Counted from the first letter of the stretch, positions 14,747 to 24,706 are shown. The stretch is 39,713 nucleotides of DNA from Flavobacteriales bacterium UBA1694 (GCA_002319955.1 DCJS01000034.1:1-39713), one strand, 5' to 3'. The notes: a model not told the origin generated them from the letters alone. Numbers and translations are program-made.

Positions 14747-16432
14747 TTACTTCAAGTCCCCATTCATTTCTTTTTCCAGCTTGCTGTTTTTCATTCCAAA
14801 AACAAAGTATATCACCAGGCCAATGGCGAACCAGATGCCGAACCAAAACCAATTGTTATGGGTCATACCGGTGAGTAGGTAAAGGCAGGAAGTCAGCCCA
14901 AGTAGTGGAATTAAATTCAGTTCTTTTATCAGCGAGAGCACCGCTAATAAGGCCGTGAGAATAAGGAAAATAGTCACAGACATGAAAAACTCACCGTCCT
15001 GCGGATCGCTCCAGTTAAGCAGCCCGTGGAAGAATTCGGGTTGCCAGTAATAGAACCCAATTACGCACGCTAAAAATAATGGCGTGAAAATGTACCGGGC
15101 AGAAACAAATGGCAAATGAAAGCGGCCTTTGATTTTCTCCTTTCTTGGCATGAGTAAAATTCCGCCATTCACAAGAATGAAAGCAAAAATGGTTCCGATG
15201 CTGGTAAAGTCTAAAATGAAGGATTTGTCGGTGAATAGAATAGGGACACCCACAGCAATCCCAGTAGCGATTGTTGCAAACGAAGGGGTTTTATACTTCG
15301 GATGAATGGACGCAAAGCGCTTTGGCAAAAGACCGTCGCGGCTCATGGCATACCAGATTCTTGGCTGGCCCATTTGAAACACGAGTAGCACGGAGGTAAT
15401 GGCAATAATAGCCGTAATGGAAACGGTGAATTCCATCCACGGAATGTTTGCATTTTGCGGTGCAAAGATAAAGGAGAGGGGATCGCCCACACCTTCAAAC
15501 TTTCGGTAATCAACCATTCCGGTAAGAATTAACGTCAGGGCTATATAAATTAAGGTACTCGCAACGAGTGAAATAATCATGCCTCGAGGCAGGTTCTTTT
15601 GTGGATTTTTCGTCTCTTCCGATAAGACGCTTAAGGCATCAAAACCAATGTAGGCAAAGAAAACACCTGAGACGGCGGCCATCACTCCTGTAAACCCATT
15701 GGGCATAAAGTCTGGTACCCCCTGGGTGTTTAGTGGCGTCCAGTTGTCCATGTTAATAAACGATACCCCAACAGCAATAATGAGAACAATCACGGCTAGT
15801 TTAACAATCACTAGTATATTGTTAAAGTTTTTACTCTCTTTAATTCCTATATAGACTAGGGCCGTAATTAAGATGTTAATAACAATTGCAGGAATATCAA
15901 CAATGAATTTAAATCCAAAATATTCAGGCGCCGAATTCCATGCGTTGATGAGTCCTTGATGCTCCGATCCCCGTTGGACCGCCTTTAGGGCTTCCGGGTA
16001 GGAGGTTGCCAAAAAGTCTGGAAAGTTGATTCCGATACTCTCTAAGAAACTTGTGAAATAATCGCTCCAAGAAAAGGCTACATAAATATTTCCAAAGGAG
16101 TACTCCATAATAAGTGCCCATCCAATAATCCAGGCGATTAGTTCCCCGAAACTGGCGTAAGCGTACGTATAGGCGCTTCCGGCGGTGGGAATTCGGCTTG
16201 CGAATTCGGCGTAAGACAAGGCCGTAAAGGCGCAGGCAATACCGCAAATAACATACAGGGTAATAACCCCTGGTCCCCCACGGAAAATGGCTTCCCCTAG
16301 ACTGCTGAAACTACCAGCGCCAATTATGGCTGCTAGCCCAAAAAAGACAATGTCCCACATGCCAAGGACGCGATTTAGATTGGTGGATTTGTCCTCGGAA
16401 TTGTATTTTTTCCTTCTGAAAAGTTGACTCAT
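14747..16432 (-). CDS. APC-superfamily amino-acid permease (cationic amino-acid transporter type)
   Basis: A 561-residue inner-membrane transporter with about 12-14 hydrophobic helices. The first carries WDIVFFGLAAIIGAGSFSSLGEA, the substrate/Na site-like GAG break typical of APC permeases. It continues with YAEFASRIPTAGSAYTYAYASFGELIAWIIGW, SGVFFAYIGFDALSVLSEETKNPQKNLPRGMI and MGQPRIWYAMSRDGLLP, the signature of the CAT (YhdG/cationic) branch. It imports or exchanges amino acids; the substrate cannot be read from sequence. It is a single-gene unit with a -7 element upstream and a perfect hairpin downstream. Confidence 0.92.
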   Translation of the reverse strand: MSQLFRRKKYNSEDKSTNLNRVLGMWDIVFFGLAAIIGAGSFSSLGEAIFRGGPGVITLYVICGIACAFTALSYAEFASRIPTAGSAYTYAYASFGELIAWIIGWALIMEYSFGNIYVAFSWSDYFTSFLESIGINFPDFLATSYPEALKAVQRGSEHQGLINAWNSAPEYFGFKFIVDIPAIVINILITALVYIGIKESKNFNNILVIVKLAVIVLIIAVGVSFINMDNWTPLNTQGVPDFMPNGFTGVMAAVSGVFFAYIGFDALSVLSEETKNPQKNLPRGMIISLVASTLIYIALTLILTGMVDYRKFEGVGDPLSFIFAPQNANIPWMEFTVSITAIIAITSVLLVFQMGQPRIWYAMSRDGLLPKRFASIHPKYKTPSFATIATGIAVGVPILFTDKSFILDFTSIGTIFAFILVNGGILLMPRKEKIKGRFHLPFVSARYIFTPLFLACVIGFYYWQPEFFHGLLNWSDPQDGEFFMSVTIFLILTALLAVLSLIKELNLIPLLGLTSCLYLLTGMTHNNWFWFGIWFAIGLVIYFVFGMKNSKLEKEMNGDLK

Positions 16433-16448
16433 AGTTTGATTGAAAGAA

Positions 16449-16456
16449 CAAATGTA
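16449..16456 (-). promoter_or_regulatory. -7 element TACATTTG for the APC permease
   Basis: Exact TAnnTTTG on the minus strand, 16 bases before the ATG. The -33 position at 19-base spacing reads TTT. Confidence 0.65.
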
Positions 16457-16677
16457 AGTAAAATTGTTTTTTTCGAAATAGAAAATAGACGATTCCTTAA
16501 GATTCTGTCAAATAGGAAAGCTTTTTTGCTAATTCTTTAATTCGGGAATTGGGGCGGCTCTTTAGGATTGATTTTTTTTGGTTATCCACTTCTTAACAAT
16601 AAGTTAAAAAGTTGTATATACAATAAGTTTTCGATAATTTCGTTGACTAAATGTTATTAACTTTCTTTCAAAATACA

Positions 16678-19638
16678 ATGGGTACCAACAAACTTATACT
16701 TTCAGCAGCGGTCGCTTTTTCAGGCTTTACCTACGCCCAGCAGTCGCAATTTTATACGCCAAAAGAACAGTACCGTTACGATTTGGCTGAAAATCTTTAC
16801 CACACCAAAATCTACAATGCCTCGCAATTTGAATATGCTAGGCAGTATTTTTATAACACCCAGCTAAGTCGGAGTCAAAAAGAGGCCTCCCAGTTTTTTG
16901 ACAACGTGATTGGGGTGATGCTAGAGAAACGGTATGCAGAGCAGGGACTTTCCGCTTTTATGCAGCAGTACCCAAATTCGGCTTATTTCGCGCAGGCTAA
17001 TCTTCCACTAGCCGATTACTATTTGGCCAAGAAGGAATTTGATACGGCGCTACTTACTTTACAAAAAGTAAATCAGTACCAACTCTCGAAAGAGGAAAAC
17101 ACCCAGTATATCTTGAAATTGGGGTATGCTAAATTTATGACTGGAGATTCTAAAGGGGCCATTGAAGCCCTTGAAGAAGTTTACGCCCAGGCTCCCGGGG
17201 GGACACGAAGTGAAGTGGCCTACATGCTGGGGCACCTGTATTACGCTGAAGGTCAGAATGAGAATGCGTTTCATTACTTTGATTCCATTAAAGAGGATCC
17301 CGAAATGAGCCATTTAGTACGGCCATATTATGTGCAACTCTACTACAATAATAAAGAATACGATATGGCGATTCAAGAAGGAAACTCCCTTTTAGAGTCG
17401 TCAGTATCAGAGTCCTACAAAAAGGAGGTTCATAAAATCATCGGTGAGAGCTATTTCATGAAAGGCGAATACACGCAGGCCTATCCGCATTTAAAGCAGT
17501 ATTTAGACTCTAGAGAAAGCCCCTCTGAGAGTGATCTATATGAAATGGGATTTGTGGCGGCCCAGGCCGAGCGCTACCAAGAGGCGGTGAGTTATTACAA
17601 TCAGCTTATTAATTCTAACTCTGCTTTAGCACAAAATGCGTATTACCAATTAGGAAACGCTTACTTACAAACCGGGGCAAAGCAAGAGGCACTTTCGGCC
17701 TTTCGCTCCGCCTACCAAATGACCTACGATGCTTCGGTTCAAAAGCTCGCCCACCAGCAGTACGCAAAGCTGAGTTACGATTTAGGGAATCCCTTTGAGG
17801 CGGCTCCCAAAGTAATTCAAAGCTACCTTGATCTGTATCCGCAAGAATCAAATTCGGCAGAAATGGAGCAGCTTCTAGTGAAGTCCTACCTTTATTCTGG
17901 TAGTTTTAAAGAAACGTTGGCCGCGATAGATAAACTGCCTAACTCCACGCCAGAAATTGACAAGGTGGATCAAGAGGTCTCCTATATGCTCGGAACGGAG
18001 GAATTTAATAAAGGAAATTTAGATGCCGCTGAAGGCTACTTTTTACGCAGTCTCGAGTTTCATTTAAATCCTGAATTTAGAAACCGCGCTCTTTACTGGC
18101 TTGCGCAAACGTATTACCAGAAGGGCAATTACCCTTCGGCAATCGTGAGGTTTGAGAGCCTGCAATCTCAAGAGTTCCCAGAGAAAGGACAACTAGAATA
18201 CGACCTTGGTTATGCGTATTTTAAAGGCGGTGAGTTTGAAAAGGCTAAAGGCCATTTTAAAACCTATTTGCTAGATCCAAAACCAGAATTCAAAAACGAT
18301 GCCCAGCTTCGCTTGGCGGATACATACTATGCGAACAATGAACTAAATGAAGCGATTGCCCTCTACGACAAGGCGCAAGATGCAAACGATTATACCTTAT
18401 TCCAAAAGGCGATGGCCTTAGGATTCAAGGGCGACTCCCTAGGAAAAATTGAAACCTTAGCGTCTTTAAGCTCTCGCTTCCCAAATTCAGAGTATGTGGA
18501 CGATGCGCTATACGAAATTGCTGTGGCCCACGCTTCCAACGAAGAGTTTATTAAGTCAAACGATTATTTTAGTAGAGTACTCAAACAAAGTACAGACCAA
18601 GAACTCATCGGAAATGCCTCGATTTATTTGGCGCAAAACGAAATCGATCAAGGTAAAGAGGCCGAGGCCTTAAAGCGACTTAGCGCCCTTGTCCCGCAGT
18701 ATAAAAACACAGCCTTTGCCTCCAAAATGGTCTTAGTTGCAAGACCGCTCTATATCGGTAAAGGGGATGTATCTGGGTATGAAACCTTCGCGAGCAGCTT
18801 AGGGGTGAATCTTAATGCCGCTGATTTAGATGAGGCGACGCTCGTATCGGCCAGAGGGTTTTATGCCCAAAAGGATTTTCAAAAAGCCATTGCTCTTTAT
18901 GAGCGTTATTTAACCCAGAATCCAACAGGTAACCAGCGCTATCAGGCGCAGTTTGAACTGGGCGATAGTTTTTTCCAGTCAAATAATCCAACCAAAGCAC
19001 TCGCCATATTAAATGAAGTCGCTCAGGTTCAAAATGACTACCAAGGCGAGGCCCAAACCCGAATGGCCCAGATTTACATTAGCCAGGACAATTTAGCGGA
19101 AGCTAAGAATTATTTAGAGCTGCTTGCGCGCACCTCGAATGCGAACCTGAAGAACTTTGCCAATGTGGAACTCATGAAGCTCCACGCTAAGGAGAACGAA
19201 CTTGAACAGGCCCAGTCGTATGCGACGCTGGTTTTGGCCAATACGAAAAACTCAGCAGCGGTCTTAGAGAGCGCTAAAGTAATCCATGCTAGAGCCCAGC
19301 TCCAAAGTGGGAAAGACGCGCAGTCCAAAACAGCCTATGCGGCTTTGGAAAGCTCCTCAAATGCGAGCGTCGCAGCGGAGGCGCTCTATGCCAAGGCCTA
19401 TTTTCAAACGAAGGCGAAAAGCTTTAAGGCGTCCAACGAGACCATTTTTAAATTAGCTAATAACTACGCGTCAGAAGAATTCTGGGGAGCCAAGGCTCTG
19501 GTGGTTATGGCTAAGAATTACATTGGTTTAAAGGACACTTACCAAGCGAGCTACACCCTAGACCAGATCATTGCTAATTATAAGGATTTCCCTGAAGTGG
19601 TGGCCGAGGCTCGAGAGGTAAAAAAGTCGATTAAATAG
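16678..19638 (+). CDS. Large periplasmic tetratricopeptide-repeat protein
   Basis: A 986-residue protein with a signal peptide (MGTNKLILSAAVAFSGFTYA, cleavage before QQS) followed by tandem TPR-like repeats to the end, seen as recurring A-x-YYxA and Y-x-A-x-x-x-F-x patterns such as MLGHLYYAEGQNENAFHYF and WLAQTYYQKGNYPSAIVRF. It is probably a periplasmic or envelope-attached protein-binding scaffold. The frame is open from an ATG at 16651, but 16678 gives a clean signal peptide, and the likely -7 element (TAATTTCG, 16635-16642, with TTG 20 bases upstream) leaves little leader for the earlier ATG. An outer-membrane barrel gene follows directly and is very likely co-transcribed. Confidence 0.87.
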   Translation: MGTNKLILSAAVAFSGFTYAQQSQFYTPKEQYRYDLAENLYHTKIYNASQFEYARQYFYNTQLSRSQKEASQFFDNVIGVMLEKRYAEQGLSAFMQQYPNSAYFAQANLPLADYYLAKKEFDTALLTLQKVNQYQLSKEENTQYILKLGYAKFMTGDSKGAIEALEEVYAQAPGGTRSEVAYMLGHLYYAEGQNENAFHYFDSIKEDPEMSHLVRPYYVQLYYNNKEYDMAIQEGNSLLESSVSESYKKEVHKIIGESYFMKGEYTQAYPHLKQYLDSRESPSESDLYEMGFVAAQAERYQEAVSYYNQLINSNSALAQNAYYQLGNAYLQTGAKQEALSAFRSAYQMTYDASVQKLAHQQYAKLSYDLGNPFEAAPKVIQSYLDLYPQESNSAEMEQLLVKSYLYSGSFKETLAAIDKLPNSTPEIDKVDQEVSYMLGTEEFNKGNLDAAEGYFLRSLEFHLNPEFRNRALYWLAQTYYQKGNYPSAIVRFESLQSQEFPEKGQLEYDLGYAYFKGGEFEKAKGHFKTYLLDPKPEFKNDAQLRLADTYYANNELNEAIALYDKAQDANDYTLFQKAMALGFKGDSLGKIETLASLSSRFPNSEYVDDALYEIAVAHASNEEFIKSNDYFSRVLKQSTDQELIGNASIYLAQNEIDQGKEAEALKRLSALVPQYKNTAFASKMVLVARPLYIGKGDVSGYETFASSLGVNLNAADLDEATLVSARGFYAQKDFQKAIALYERYLTQNPTGNQRYQAQFELGDSFFQSNNPTKALAILNEVAQVQNDYQGEAQTRMAQIYISQDNLAEAKNYLELLARTSNANLKNFANVELMKLHAKENELEQAQSYATLVLANTKNSAAVLESAKVIHARAQLQSGKDAQSKTAYAALESSSNASVAAEALYAKAYFQTKAKSFKASNETIFKLANNYASEEFWGAKALVVMAKNYIGLKDTYQASYTLDQIIANYKDFPEVVAEAREVKKSIK

Positions 19639-19700
19639 GAGTGTTTTTTAACTCCAAAAAACATAGTGAACAAGAATTGCATAACGGATTTATTTTAAAA

Positions 19701-21485
19701 ATGAACAACTACACTCATAAATTAATTTTACTTGGGCTTTTCCTAAGCTCGGTTTCAGTGTTCTCTCAAATTCAAGAAGAGCGTTTAGTCTTGGAGAAAA
19801 AACGAGAGCCTGAGGTAAAGAAGATTGAAAAGAAGAAAACCTCGGTTGAAACGATCAAGAATTACCCCCCAGAGGAAAAATCGGCTGTGGAACTTAAATA
19901 CACGATTACCAATGTACCGGCCTCGTCCGATTTTCAAACCTCAACTATTGCAGGTTCTGATATAGCGCCGGATTTTCAGTCTGAGAAACAGGATAACTAT
20001 TTTAGACTTGGGTACGGGAATTATTCGAAATTTTTGGCGGATGCGGCTCTTTCTACCCGTATCGAGGAGAATTTAGAAGTCGGAGCTGATCTGCATTTCC
20101 TATCCACAAAAGGATTAACCAAAGAGTATGCGTGGAATTCGAAACAAAGTGCGCAGAGTGTGGGGGCCTATGTGAACTCCTATGGAGCGAAGGGCAAACT
20201 TAATCTCAACGCAAATTTCGCAATAGATGATTATAACCTTTATGGCATCTACGCCATGACGCCCGATAAGTCGATTGATTTACAGCAGAAAGTAAACGAG
20301 TTTAAAATCAACGGCTATTACGATTTTTATTCCAATGAAATCTTAAATGATGTGCGGATGAAAACGTCCTTTTTATCCGATCATTTCGATGCGAAGGAAT
20401 CGCAAGTATCCCTACTCGCACACCTCTCCAAGCATGGCGTATCCTTGCCGATAGAGGGCATTTCAATGAATGCCGATTTAGGTTTAGGTCTTGAGAATTT
20501 AACCTCGGAATTTTCTCTTTTAAACAAAAACCAAAGTCAGTTTCTTAATTTAGAACTTAGTCCAGAATTAACCTTTCGCAAAGGAGACTCCTATTTGCGA
20601 GTGGGCTCCGGATTTTCATTTCTGAATTCTAAATTTAGCGACCTTAATTCTCCAACAGAACAAACAACGAATCAAACGTATTGGTTTCCTAAAGCAGAAG
20701 TTCTACTCGCAGCAAGTCCAGAATTTAAATTCTATGCGGGAATTGATGGTGGCCTAGAGCTTAATTCGTATTCCAAGATGTTAAGTGAGAATCCCTTTCT
20801 AGTATCCGATCAACAAATTAAGCCGACAGAAACAAAGTACCATTTCTATTTTGGTGTGAAAGGCGATTTAGACCAGCAGTTTAAATACGATCTAAATGCA
20901 GGATTTGGGAAAATTAATGATCTGATGTTTTTTGGAGCGAACTCTATATTTGATACCAATGACACGCTAAACCGCAGTGCCTATAATTTTGCGAACACAT
21001 TTTCGGCCTTGTATGACAATGGGACGCTAAACTCTGTCAATGCAAGTCTTTCGTACTTTCCCATGGCTAATTTAGTCATTGAAGGAGAGATGAATTATGA
21101 AAGTTACAAGTTAGACACTTACAGTGACATTTATAATAAGCCGCTTGTAACAGCCTCAATCGGTGCTCAATACACGATGCTAGATAAGAAACTCCATTTA
21201 GGATTTAAAGGTCTATTCGCCTCGCAAAGAACCACCAATTCCTTTGCTATTACCTCAATGGAGAATACGGCAGTGCCGGGGACCCAAATTTTAGTTTCCA
21301 CAGAGAACAGAAATGATAAGGTAAAAGGCTATGGCGATTTAAATCTTTCTGCAGAGTACAAGATTCATAAAAATTTCAGTATTTTTGCGCTCGGAAATAA
21401 CCTCCTTAGTTCAAAGTACGAATCCTACAAAGGGTATAAAGTACTAGGGGCTCAAATCGTAGGCGGCGTTAAAATTACATTTTAA
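19701..21485 (+). CDS. Outer-membrane beta-barrel protein (plugless, TonB-receptor-like C-terminus)
   Basis: A 594-residue protein. The signal peptide is residues 1-22 (HKLILLGLFLSSVSVFS), followed by a Lys/Glu-rich charged stretch (about 25-60) and then alternating aromatic/polar strands to the end, finishing in GAQIVGGVKITF with the terminal aromatic residue of barrel proteins. No TonB-box or plug domain is visible, and the protein is shorter than typical TonB receptors. The frame is open from a TTG-like start at 19641, but the ATG at 19701 fits the signal peptide. The start lies 62 bases after the TPR gene with no terminator between them, so the two likely form an operon and may act together in the envelope. 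Function is unknown. Confidence 0.82.
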   Translation: MNNYTHKLILLGLFLSSVSVFSQIQEERLVLEKKREPEVKKIEKKKTSVETIKNYPPEEKSAVELKYTITNVPASSDFQTSTIAGSDIAPDFQSEKQDNYFRLGYGNYSKFLADAALSTRIEENLEVGADLHFLSTKGLTKEYAWNSKQSAQSVGAYVNSYGAKGKLNLNANFAIDDYNLYGIYAMTPDKSIDLQQKVNEFKINGYYDFYSNEILNDVRMKTSFLSDHFDAKESQVSLLAHLSKHGVSLPIEGISMNADLGLGLENLTSEFSLLNKNQSQFLNLELSPELTFRKGDSYLRVGSGFSFLNSKFSDLNSPTEQTTNQTYWFPKAEVLLAASPEFKFYAGIDGGLELNSYSKMLSENPFLVSDQQIKPTETKYHFYFGVKGDLDQQFKYDLNAGFGKINDLMFFGANSIFDTNDTLNRSAYNFANTFSALYDNGTLNSVNASLSYFPMANLVIEGEMNYESYKLDTYSDIYNKPLVTASIGAQYTMLDKKLHLGFKGLFASQRTTNSFAITSMENTAVPGTQILVSTENRNDKVKGYGDLNLSAEYKIHKNFSIFALGNNLLSSKYESYKGYKVLGAQIVGGVKITF

Positions 21486-21500
21486 CCTAAGCCGTTTTCC

Positions 21501-21572
21501 GGGCCCATAGTTTAATGGATAGAATTAAAGATTCCGGTTCTTTAGGTTGAGGTTCGATTCCTCATGGGCCTA
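21501..21572 (+). tRNA. tRNA-Arg (CCG)
   Basis: A complete cloverleaf: acceptor GGGCCCA/TGGGCCT (first pair G.U), D arm 21510-21525, anticodon stem AAAGA/TCTTT with loop TTCCGGT, T arm TGAGG/CCTCA with TTCGATT loop, discriminator A at 21572. The anticodon CCG is at 21534-21536 and reads CGG. CCA is not encoded. It lies 15 bases after the barrel gene stop and before a terminator, and no own promoter is visible, so it may be processed from the operon transcript. Confidence 0.95.
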
Positions 21573-21577
21573 CTTAG

Positions 21578-21615
21578 CAGGACAAATGAAATAAATTTTC
21601 GTTTGTCCTGTTTTT
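21578..21615 (+). terminator. Terminator after tRNA-Arg
   Basis: A 14-bp stem (CAGGACAAATGAAA from 21578 pairing with the strand ending at 21610, one G.U pair), 5-base loop and five T. Confidence 0.92.
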
Positions 21616-21870
21616 ATTTTGAGCTAATGCGGTGTTTATCTGAAAGATGTGTTGTGTGATTGCGTTTGTTCGGGCGGTTCGATTATAAAGCTTTTATACC
21701 GCGAGCTTTCAGAGAAAAAAGCATCTGCTTATTTCTATAAATTAAAAAAAAAGAGTTGAAGTGGTGCAGATATTAAAAATATACTTTTGGTAAAATAGAA
21801 TATTTGTGCCGAACTTATATTAATTTTTCAAGTTCTTATTTGATTTATTCTTTAAATACAAAACATTGAG
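21616..21870. other. Non-coding gap before the DedA gene
   Basis: I see no supported gene here. It is A+T-rich towards its right end. A TACTTTTG element lies at 21782-21789 with a TTG 23 bases upstream, a possible extra start site. CTGAAAG near 21638 and CTTTCAG near 21708 form a weak 7-base inverted repeat. Confidence 0.4.
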
Positions 21871-21878
21871 TATTTTTG
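21871..21878 (+). promoter_or_regulatory. -7 element TATTTTTG for the DedA gene
   Basis: Exact TAnnTTTG match 19 bases before the ATG at 21898; no TTG at standard spacing. Confidence 0.5.
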
Positions 21879-21897
21879 CACACGTAATACCCAACTT

Positions 21898-22584
21898 ATG
21901 GAATTTCTACAATATGTTTTGGACTTTTTCTTGAACCTAGATCAACACCTATTTACAATGATCATTGATTATGGGGTTTGGATTTATCTGATCCTCTTTT
22001 TAATAATATTTGTTGAAACAGGACTCGTGGTTATGCCATTTTTACCAGGGGATTCGCTTTTGTTTGCCGCTGGGACTTTCTGCGCCGGCGTCATTGGTGC
22101 CACTGGAGAGACAGCGAGTTTAAATCTGTGGATTGTACTTGTGCTTTTGCTCATCGCAGCCATCTTAGGCGATACGACTAATTACCTATTAGGAGAAAAA
22201 TTGGGTTTAAAGATGCTTAACTGGAACGTGAAAGGAAAGCCACTTGTCAATCCAAAATATATTGCACAAACTCAAGAATTTTATGAGAAGAATGGGCCTA
22301 AAACGATTATTATAGCGCGTTTCGTGCCGATCGTCAGAACCTTTGCCCCCTTTGTGGCAGGAATTGGCTCGATGCATTACTCTACCTTTATTCGCTACAA
22401 TATAATAGGAGCCTTTGCTTGGGTCGTTGGCTTAACCTTAATGGGCTACTTTTTTGGGAATATTCCATTTGTTCAGCAGAATTTTGAAACGGTGATCTTC
22501 GGAATTATTGGTTTGTCTCTACTGCCAATGCTTTGGGAATATATTAATATGAAGTTCATTAAGAAAAAATCTGAGAATCAATAG
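21898..22584 (+). CDS. DedA-family membrane protein (SNARE-associated/VTT domain)
   Basis: A 228-residue inner-membrane protein with about five hydrophobic segments. DedA motifs are present: E40-TG followed by PFLPGDSLLFAAGTF (47-61), ILGDTTNYLLGEKLG (89-103), and the ARFVPIVRTFAPFVAG motif with R141, P144 and R147. DedA proteins are thought to move or flip lipid carriers such as undecaprenyl phosphate or phospholipids and support envelope integrity. It is a single-gene unit with its own -7 element and terminator. Confidence 0.92.
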   Translation: MEFLQYVLDFFLNLDQHLFTMIIDYGVWIYLILFLIIFVETGLVVMPFLPGDSLLFAAGTFCAGVIGATGETASLNLWIVLVLLLIAAILGDTTNYLLGEKLGLKMLNWNVKGKPLVNPKYIAQTQEFYEKNGPKTIIIARFVPIVRTFAPFVAGIGSMHYSTFIRYNIIGAFAWVVGLTLMGYFFGNIPFVQQNFETVIFGIIGLSLLPMLWEYINMKFIKKKSENQ

Positions 22585-22592
22585 CAACTATT

Positions 22593-22620
22593 AAAAGCCG
22601 GATTTTTAATCTGGCTTTTT
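22593..22620 (+). terminator. Terminator of the DedA gene
   Basis: AAAAGCCGGATT (22593-22604) pairs with AATCTGGCTTTT (22608-22619) with one G.U pair and a TTT loop, T-rich tail. Confidence 0.88.
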
Positions 22621-22790
22621 AATTGAGCCCCCTTGACACGGGCTTTTCGTTCTTTTGAGTCCTTAGGACTTAAGTGTGAAAAATCACTATTTTTTCCCAG
22701 TTTTTGATTTTGAAAACTCAAGGTTAGGATTTTAATGTTAAGGAAAAATTATTTTTTTAAGTTTTTTTTATCAAATTGCTTAAGATTCAT

Positions 22791-22798
22791 TACTTTTG
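22791..22798 (+). promoter_or_regulatory. -7 element TACTTTTG for typA
   Basis: Exact TAnnTTTG match 18 bases before the ATG at 22817 (12 before that at 22811). The -33 region is T-rich without a clear TTG. Confidence 0.55.
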
Positions 22799-22816
22799 TG
22801 GCGTCAAAAAATGAAT

Positions 22817-24622
22817 ATGCAAAACATTAGAAATATTGCGATTATCGCACACGTTGACCACGGAAAAACAACTTTGGTTGACAAGATCATCCATGCCACC
22901 AGTGTCTTTAGGGAGAACAAAGAGTCTGGAGACTTGATTATGGATAATAACGACCTAGAAAGAGAACGTGGAATTACGATTCTTTCTAAGAACATTTCAG
23001 TCGTTTATAATGGGACAAAGATCAATGTAATTGATACACCTGGTCACGCGGATTTTGGTGGTGAAGTGGAACGAGTTCTTAAAATGGCTGATGGTGTTGT
23101 TCTTTTAGTCGATGCGTTTGAAGGCCCAATGCCGCAAACCCGTTTTGTCCTTCATAAAGCTCTTGAGCTCGGACTTAAACCAATTGTGGTCATTAATAAA
23201 GTTGATAAAGAGAACTGTCGTCCTGATGAAGTGCACGATAATGTTTTTGATTTATTTTTCAATTTGGAAGCTACGGAAGAGCAGTTGGACTTCCCAACCT
23301 TCTACGGCTCATCAAAACAAGGATGGTTCAACACAAGTTTAACACCATCGGACTCTATTTTACCATTGCTTGATGGAATCATTAAGTATGTCCCAGAACC
23401 AAAAGTAGAGGAAGGAAGCACGCAAATGCAGATTACCTCCTTAGATTTCTCTTCTTTCTTAGGCCGTATCGCTATTGGAAAAATCGCTAGAGGTGCAATA
23501 AAAGAAGGCATGTGGATTGGTCTGGCGCAGGAAGGTGGAAAAATTGTCAAAGGAAAAGTTAAAGAACTTTATGTTTTCGAAGGCCTTGGCAAGAAGAAAG
23601 TAACAGAAGTTTTTGCAGGAGATATTTGCGCCATTGTAGGATTTGATGCCTTCCAAATTGGTGATACCTTCGTCGATTTAGAAAACCCTGAGCCGTTGGC
23701 GAGAATCTCGATTGATGAGCCAACGCTTAACATGACATTTTCAATTAATAACTCCCCATTCTTTGGGAAGGACGGTAAATATGTAACTTCGAATCACCTG
23801 AAAGAAAGGTTGTACAAGGAGTTAGAGAAAAATTTGGCGTTAAAAGTCGAACCTACTGAAGATGCCAACACTTTCTTGGTATTCGGTCGTGGTATTCTTC
23901 ACCTTTCTGTTTTGATCGAAACGATGAGAAGAGAAGGTTATGAAATGACAATTGGTCAGCCGCAAGTAATCATCAAAGAAATTGATGGTGTTAAATGTGA
24001 GCCTTATGAATCAATGGTTGTTGATGTACCAGACGAATATGCATCTAAAGTTATCGACTTAGTGACTCAGCGAAAAGGTGATTTGCACATCATGGAAACC
24101 AAAGGTGAAATGCAACACATGGAATTCGAAATTCCTTCAAGAGGATTGATCGGACTGCGTTCTCAAATGTTAACAGCAACTGCGGGTGAAGCAATTATGG
24201 CACACCGTTTCAGCGAATACAAACCTTACAAAGGCTCTATTGCAGGAAGATTAGTTGGTGTTTTGATTAGTAAAACTCAAGGTCCAGCGACTGAATATTC
24301 AATTGCAAAATTACAGGATAGAGGTAAGTTCTTTGTTGATCCTGGTGAGGAGATTTATGAAGGTATGATTATTGGTGAGCAAAACAAACCGGTAGATATG
24401 GTTGTAAATATTGTAGAAGCAAAACAGTTGAACAACATGCGTGCTTCTGGAAAAGATAAAGATGGTAACATCGCTCCAAAACAATTATTCTCTCTTGAAG
24501 AATGTATGGAATACATCCAAAGTGACGAGTCTATCGAGGTAACTCCTAACTTCATCAGAATGCGTAAGAAAGTACTTTCAGAAAACGAAAGAAAACGTAT
24601 TGAAAGAGGTGCGAAAGGCTAG
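22817..24622 (+). CDS. typA: Ribosome-associated translational GTPase TypA/BipA
   Basis: A 601-residue elongation-factor-like GTPase acting on 50S assembly and stress or cold adaptation. G motifs: AHVDHGKT (11-18), RGIT (51-54), DTPGH (73-77), NKVD (127-130). Domain II, EF-G-like domains III/V and the TypA C-terminal domain (SRGLIGLRSQMLTATAGEAIM and later SLEECMEYIQSDE) are all intact. The chosen start gives the usual MQNIRNIAIIAHVDHG N-terminus; the in-frame ATG at 22811 would add two residues. The first third favours CTT/CTC leucine codons like its neighbours, while the last third uses more TTA/TTG and is somewhat more A+T-rich. A terminator follows. Confidence 0.96.
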   Translation: MQNIRNIAIIAHVDHGKTTLVDKIIHATSVFRENKESGDLIMDNNDLERERGITILSKNISVVYNGTKINVIDTPGHADFGGEVERVLKMADGVVLLVDAFEGPMPQTRFVLHKALELGLKPIVVINKVDKENCRPDEVHDNVFDLFFNLEATEEQLDFPTFYGSSKQGWFNTSLTPSDSILPLLDGIIKYVPEPKVEEGSTQMQITSLDFSSFLGRIAIGKIARGAIKEGMWIGLAQEGGKIVKGKVKELYVFEGLGKKKVTEVFAGDICAIVGFDAFQIGDTFVDLENPEPLARISIDEPTLNMTFSINNSPFFGKDGKYVTSNHLKERLYKELEKNLALKVEPTEDANTFLVFGRGILHLSVLIETMRREGYEMTIGQPQVIIKEIDGVKCEPYESMVVDVPDEYASKVIDLVTQRKGDLHIMETKGEMQHMEFEIPSRGLIGLRSQMLTATAGEAIMAHRFSEYKPYKGSIAGRLVGVLISKTQGPATEYSIAKLQDRGKFFVDPGEEIYEGMIIGEQNKPVDMVVNIVEAKQLNNMRASGKDKDGNIAPKQLFSLEECMEYIQSDESIEVTPNFIRMRKKVLSENERKRIERGAKG

Positions 24623-24666
24623 ACTTTTAATTTGATTTAAAATAGATTGGCTTCGGCTAATTATAT

Positions 24667-24706
24667 AAAAGAGTTCCAAATTTATTTGGGACTCTTTGTT
24701 TTTTTA
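24667..24706 (+). terminator. Terminator of typA
   Basis: AAAGAGTTCC (24668-24677) pairs with GGGACTCTTT (24688-24697) with one G.U pair, followed by a T-tract. Confidence 0.88.
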
